Below are positions 61,060 through 64,000 of a stretch of DNA of 64,000 nucleotides, in pieces (positions within the stretch are counted from its first letter, which is position 1; each line of letters opens with the position of its first letter). The translations under genes were made by a program, and so were the position numbers. Origin of the DNA: Halomonas sp. A11-A (GTDB taxonomy: Bacteria > Pseudomonadota > Gammaproteobacteria > Pseudomonadales > Halomonadaceae); assembly GCF_003182195.1 (NCBI RefSeq), contig NZ_QGTM01000014.1, forward strand, positions 1 through 64,000. Direction: 5' to 3'. The notes beneath the pieces were generated by a model, which ran no database searches, was not told the origin of the DNA, and saw only the letters and a list, made by a program, of their open reading frames with translations.

Positions 61060-61539
61060 ATGAACACCAGTAGCCAGGCACCCATCGTCATCTATCAAGA
61101 GGCCGATCAGCAGGTCGAGGTGCGGCTGGACGTGGAGCAGGACACCGTCTGGCTAACGCAAAGGCAGATGGCTGTGCTATTCGGCAAGGATGTCCGCACC
61201 GTTAATGAGCATCTGCTGAACGTCTATTCCGAAGGTGAGCTGGAGCGTGATTCAACTATCCGGAAATTCCGGATAGTTCGACAGGAGGGCGCGCGAAAGG
61301 TCTCTCGGAACATTGAGCACTACAATCTGGATGTCATCATTTCGGTGGGGTATCGGGTCAAGTCTCCACAAGGCACCCGCTTCCGCCAGTGGGCCACCCG
61401 CGTGCTGCGCGAGCACCTCACCCAGGGCTGGACGCTGAGCCGGCAGCGCTTCGAGGAGAACGCCCGCGAGCTGGAGGCCGCCATGGCTCTGGTGCGCAAG
61501 ACGGCCGGCAGCCCGACGCTGGCCCCCTCCCCGAATTAG
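61060..61539 (+). CDS. RhuM family protein, C-terminally shortened
   Basis: A 159-residue protein with the RhuM N-terminal DNA-binding-like domain: DTVWLTQRQMAVLFGKDVRTVNEHL, STIRKFRIVRQEG and NLDVIISVGYRVKSP, then TRFRQWATRVLREHLTQGW. RhuM homologues usually run past 300 residues with a Fic-like helical second half. Here the frame stops soon after ELEAAMALVRKTA. RhuM genes are frequent inside type I restriction loci, which agrees with the hsdR start 84 bp on. Its role is unclear. AGCAGG precedes ATG 61060. The first half is less GC-rich than its surroundings, a sign of transfer. Confidence 0.75.
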   Translation: MNTSSQAPIVIYQEADQQVEVRLDVEQDTVWLTQRQMAVLFGKDVRTVNEHLLNVYSEGELERDSTIRKFRIVRQEGARKVSRNIEHYNLDVIISVGYRVKSPQGTRFRQWATRVLREHLTQGWTLSRQRFEENARELEAAMALVRKTAGSPTLAPSPN

Positions 61540-61622
61540 TGGCAGGCTAAGGATATGTCGGACCCACCCTGCCGGGAGAGCGGGGGAGTCACGCTCAGGC
61601 AAACCGGGAACGGGTACCACCT

Positions 61623-64000
61623 ATGCAGGGACCACCAGGCCGCGGGGATGGCGGCAGCGCCGGGCAGGATGCCGGCGGCAACTTCACATTTCTAACCGGC
61701 CATGACCCGGTCTTTCTCGAGCTCGCCGCCAGCGCCGAGCGCGCCTTCAGCCACGACCCCAACACCACCCTGATCAAGCTGCGCCAGCTTGGCGAGGCCA
61801 TGGCCCAGGACATCGCCGTGCGCCTGGGCATCGAAGTGGACGAGCGTACCGGCCAGCGTGACCTTCTCTATCGTATCGATAGCGCCCTGGGGCTCGACCC
61901 CACCGTGCGCGAGCTGTTTCATACGCTGCGTATCGAAGGCAACAGGGCTACCCACCAGTTCCGCACCCAGCACCGTGAGGCGATCCAGGGGCTCAAGGTC
62001 GCCCGCAGCCTGGCGGTGTGGTTCCATCGCGCCTTCGCCGACCCCGACTTCAAGCCCGGCGCCTTTCGTCCACCGGAAGACCCCAGCCGCGAGCTGCGCG
62101 AGCTCCAGGCCCAGATGGCGCGCCTGCAGGGCGAGCTGGTCACTGCCACCGAGCAGGCCGATGCCCAGCGCCAGCTGGCCGAGCTGGAAGCCCGCGAGAA
62201 GCAGGAGTACGCCGAGCTTGCCGAGGCCATGGACGAGGAGGCCCGCGCCCTGGCCGAGCAGTCGCGGGCCCAGCAGGCGGAACTCGAACGCCGCGAGCGG
62301 GAGTTCCAGCGGCGCCTGGCCGAGCAGGCTCGCACGGGGGCCGAAGGCGAGCCGCCCCGGGCGCTGCGCCAGCGGGTCGGTCAGGCCGACCGCGCGCTCA
62401 ACGCCCAACTGGGTCTGGATGAAGAGCTCACCCGCCTGCTGATCGACCAGCAGCTCCAGGAGGCCGGCTGGGAGGCCGATACCCTGGAGCTCACCTGGCA
62501 GAAGGGCGTGCGACCCGAGGCCGGCCGGACCCTCGCCATCGCCGAGTGGGAGCTGCCCAACGGCCAGCGCGCCGACTACGTGCTGTTCCATGGGCTGGTT
62601 CCCATCGGCGTGGTGGAGGCCAAGCGCCAGAATATCGACGTGGCCGGCAAGCTCGCCCAGGCGGAGCGTTACGCCCGCGGCTTCGATCGGCGCGGCTTTG
62701 CCGGCGGCATCACCCCGGCGTGGGAGGAGGAGGGGCGCACCGTCGCCTGGCCCGACGACGCCGAGGGCCATTTTCATGTGCCCTTCGTCTTCTCGTGCAA
62801 CGGCCGGCCCTATCTGCCGCAGCTGGCCGAGAAGTCCGGCATCTGGTTCCGCGACGTGCGCGAACCCGGCAACCTGGCCCGGGCGCTGCCGCACTTCCAC
62901 AGCCCCGAGGGCCTGCTCGACCGCCTCAAGCGCAGCCGTGCCCTTGCCGAGCAGCGCCTGCGCGAGGAGGGCTTCGGCTACCTGCGCCTGCGCGACTATC
63001 AGGAGAACGCCATCCGCGCCGTGGAGGCCGCCCTGGAAGACGGCGCGCCCCGTGCGCTGCTGGCCATGGCCACCGGCACCGGCAAGACTCGCACCATCAT
63101 CGGCCTGATCTACCGCTTCCTGAAGGCCGAGCGCTTTCGTCGCGTGCTCTTCCTGGTGGATCGCACCGCCCTGGGCCAGCAGGCCCAGGACGCCTTCGAC
63201 GAGGCGCCGCTGGAGCAGAACCACACCCTCTCGCAGATCTACAACGTCGCCACCCTGGGCGACATGGCCGCCGAGGCCGAGACCCGGGTGCAGGTCGCCA
63301 CAGTGCAGGCCATGGCACGGCGGCTCTTCATGGCCGACGACCCGCCGCCGGTGGACGCCTACGACTGCCTCATCGTGGACGAGGCCCACCGCGGCTACAC
63401 CCTGGATCAGGAGATGACCGAGGGGGAGCTGGCCACCCGCGACGCCGGCCAGTATCTCTCCCGCTACCGCCGCGTGCTCGACCACTTCGACGCCGTGCGC
63501 ATCGGGCTCACCGCCACCCCGGCCAAACACACCAGCGAGATCTTCGGCCGTCCGGTGTTCACCTACTCCTACCGGGAGGCGGTGGCCGATGACTGGCTGA
63601 TCGACCACGAGCCGCCGATCCGCTACGAGACCCTGCTCAGCCAGAAGGGCATCCACTTCGCGAAGGGCGAGACGGTCAGCCTGATCGATTCGCGCACCGG
63701 CGAGGTGGAGAGCGCCGAGCTGGAGGACGAGCTCGACTTCGAGATCGAGGCCTTCAACCGGCGGGTGATCGCGCCGGAGTTCAACCGCGTGATCTGCGAA
63801 CAGCTGGCCCGGGAGCTCGACCCCTTCGGCGAGGAGAAGACGCTGATCTTCTGCGCCACCGACCTGCACGCCGACATGGTCAAGCGGCTGCTCGACGAGG
63901 CCTTCCATGCCCACTACGGCGACGCCTACCGGCAAGCCGCGGTGGCCAAGATCACCGGCAAGTCGGACAAGGTCGACGACCTGATCCGCCGCTACAAGAA
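61623..64000 (+). CDS. hsdR: Type I restriction enzyme R subunit HsdR (EcoEI-like), N-terminal 792 residues
   Basis: The frame is open to the right window edge. It begins with the HsdR N-terminal helical domain (NFTFLTGHDPVF, DPNTTLIKLRQLGEAM), then a long coiled-coil stretch (about 165-240, Glu/Ala/Arg-rich). The PD-(D/E)xK nuclease follows (RADYVLFHG, GVVEAKRQ, about 315-335), then the SF2 motor: LLAMATGTGKTRT (near 481), LFLVDRTALG, IVDEAHRGY (near 587) and GLTATPAKHT (near 630). It translocates DNA and cuts far from the recognition site, together with HsdM and HsdS that must lie outside the window. ATG 61623 lies 20 codons before NFTFL, after an in-frame stop; its SD is weak. Confidence 0.92.
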   Translation, partial: MQGPPGRGDGGSAGQDAGGNFTFLTGHDPVFLELAASAERAFSHDPNTTLIKLRQLGEAMAQDIAVRLGIEVDERTGQRDLLYRIDSALGLDPTVRELFHTLRIEGNRATHQFRTQHREAIQGLKVARSLAVWFHRAFADPDFKPGAFRPPEDPSRELRELQAQMARLQGELVTATEQADAQRQLAELEAREKQEYAELAEAMDEEARALAEQSRAQQAELERREREFQRRLAEQARTGAEGEPPRALRQRVGQADRALNAQLGLDEELTRLLIDQQLQEAGWEADTLELTWQKGVRPEAGRTLAIAEWELPNGQRADYVLFHGLVPIGVVEAKRQNIDVAGKLAQAERYARGFDRRGFAGGITPAWEEEGRTVAWPDDAEGHFHVPFVFSCNGRPYLPQLAEKSGIWFRDVREPGNLARALPHFHSPEGLLDRLKRSRALAEQRLREEGFGYLRLRDYQENAIRAVEAALEDGAPRALLAMATGTGKTRTIIGLIYRFLKAERFRRVLFLVDRTALGQQAQDAFDEAPLEQNHTLSQIYNVATLGDMAAEAETRVQVATVQAMARRLFMADDPPPVDAYDCLIVDEAHRGYTLDQEMTEGELATRDAGQYLSRYRRVLDHFDAVRIGLTATPAKHTSEIFGRPVFTYSYREAVADDWLIDHEPPIRYETLLSQKGIHFAKGETVSLIDSRTGEVESAELEDELDFEIEAFNRRVIAPEFNRVICEQLARELDPFGEEKTLIFCATDLHADMVKRLLDEAFHAHYGDAYRQAAVAKITGKSDKVDDLIRRYK

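Overview
The window is GC-rich, gene-dense DNA from a gammaproteobacterium. The content (a duplicated FAD/siroheme nitrate assimilation module, DUF533, a YfcC carrier, MmsA plus a GMC oxidoreductase, a Pseudomonas-like REP element) looks most like Halomonadaceae (Halomonas or a relative). That assignment is inference from gene content and base composition; no rRNA or tRNA gene was seen to test it. About 50 protein genes fill most of the sequence. A possible transposase tail lies at the left edge and a type I restriction subunit runs off the right edge.

Layout. 1-6 kb: secreted nuclease, tandem fluoride channels, two truncated converging genes, a PAP2 phosphatase and MgtE. 6-12 kb: an unusual long isocitrate dehydrogenase, threonine dehydratase, DUF533-pgpA, a ChaC-like enzyme and NnrU. 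12-20 kb: LysR/mmsA divergon, GMC oxidoreductase after a REP palindrome pair, cold shock protein, SLC13-type carrier, esterase, and a diguanylate cyclase that has lost its GGDEF motif. 20.8-26.2 kb: a four-gene operon of overlapping Mrp/complex-I-like antiporter subunits. 26-29 kb: PIN-PhoH and patatin.

29-39.4 kb is a nitrate assimilation island. NADH/FAD reductase-nirB-nirD read leftward, nasA reads rightward, and narK-nasR read leftward. NasR carries NIT and ANTAR domains, and three leaders in the island carry candidate ANTAR-type RNA hairpins with six-base loops of A1/G4 type. In two leaders the hairpin overlaps a terminator stem. A sigma-54 promoter precedes nasA and an FNR box precedes narK. 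Together these suggest nitrate uptake, reduction to nitrite and then ammonium, with nitrate-dependent antitermination on top of nitrogen and oxygen control.

39-52 kb: cell-wall enzymes (two divergent L,D-transpeptidases, an M23 endopeptidase), an ABC exporter, pirin/LysR divergon, glutathionyl-hydroquinone reductase, YaiI and a DEAD-box helicase. 52-60 kb: a nitrogen-compound catabolic region under a GntR regulator (amidotransferase-like protein, M20 deacetylase, DUF1028, M20 carbamoylase/allantoate-type hydrolase, YfcC carrier, glutaminase), with two near-identical candidate operators. 60-64 kb: old yellow enzyme, a shortened RhuM gene and the start of hsdR.

No CRISPR array, integrase or complete insertion sequence was seen. 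The most noteworthy items are the ANTAR leader set, the internally duplicated isocitrate dehydrogenase, the signal peptide that matches a deleted copy of the neighbouring PAP2 gene, and the stripped-down antiporter operon.
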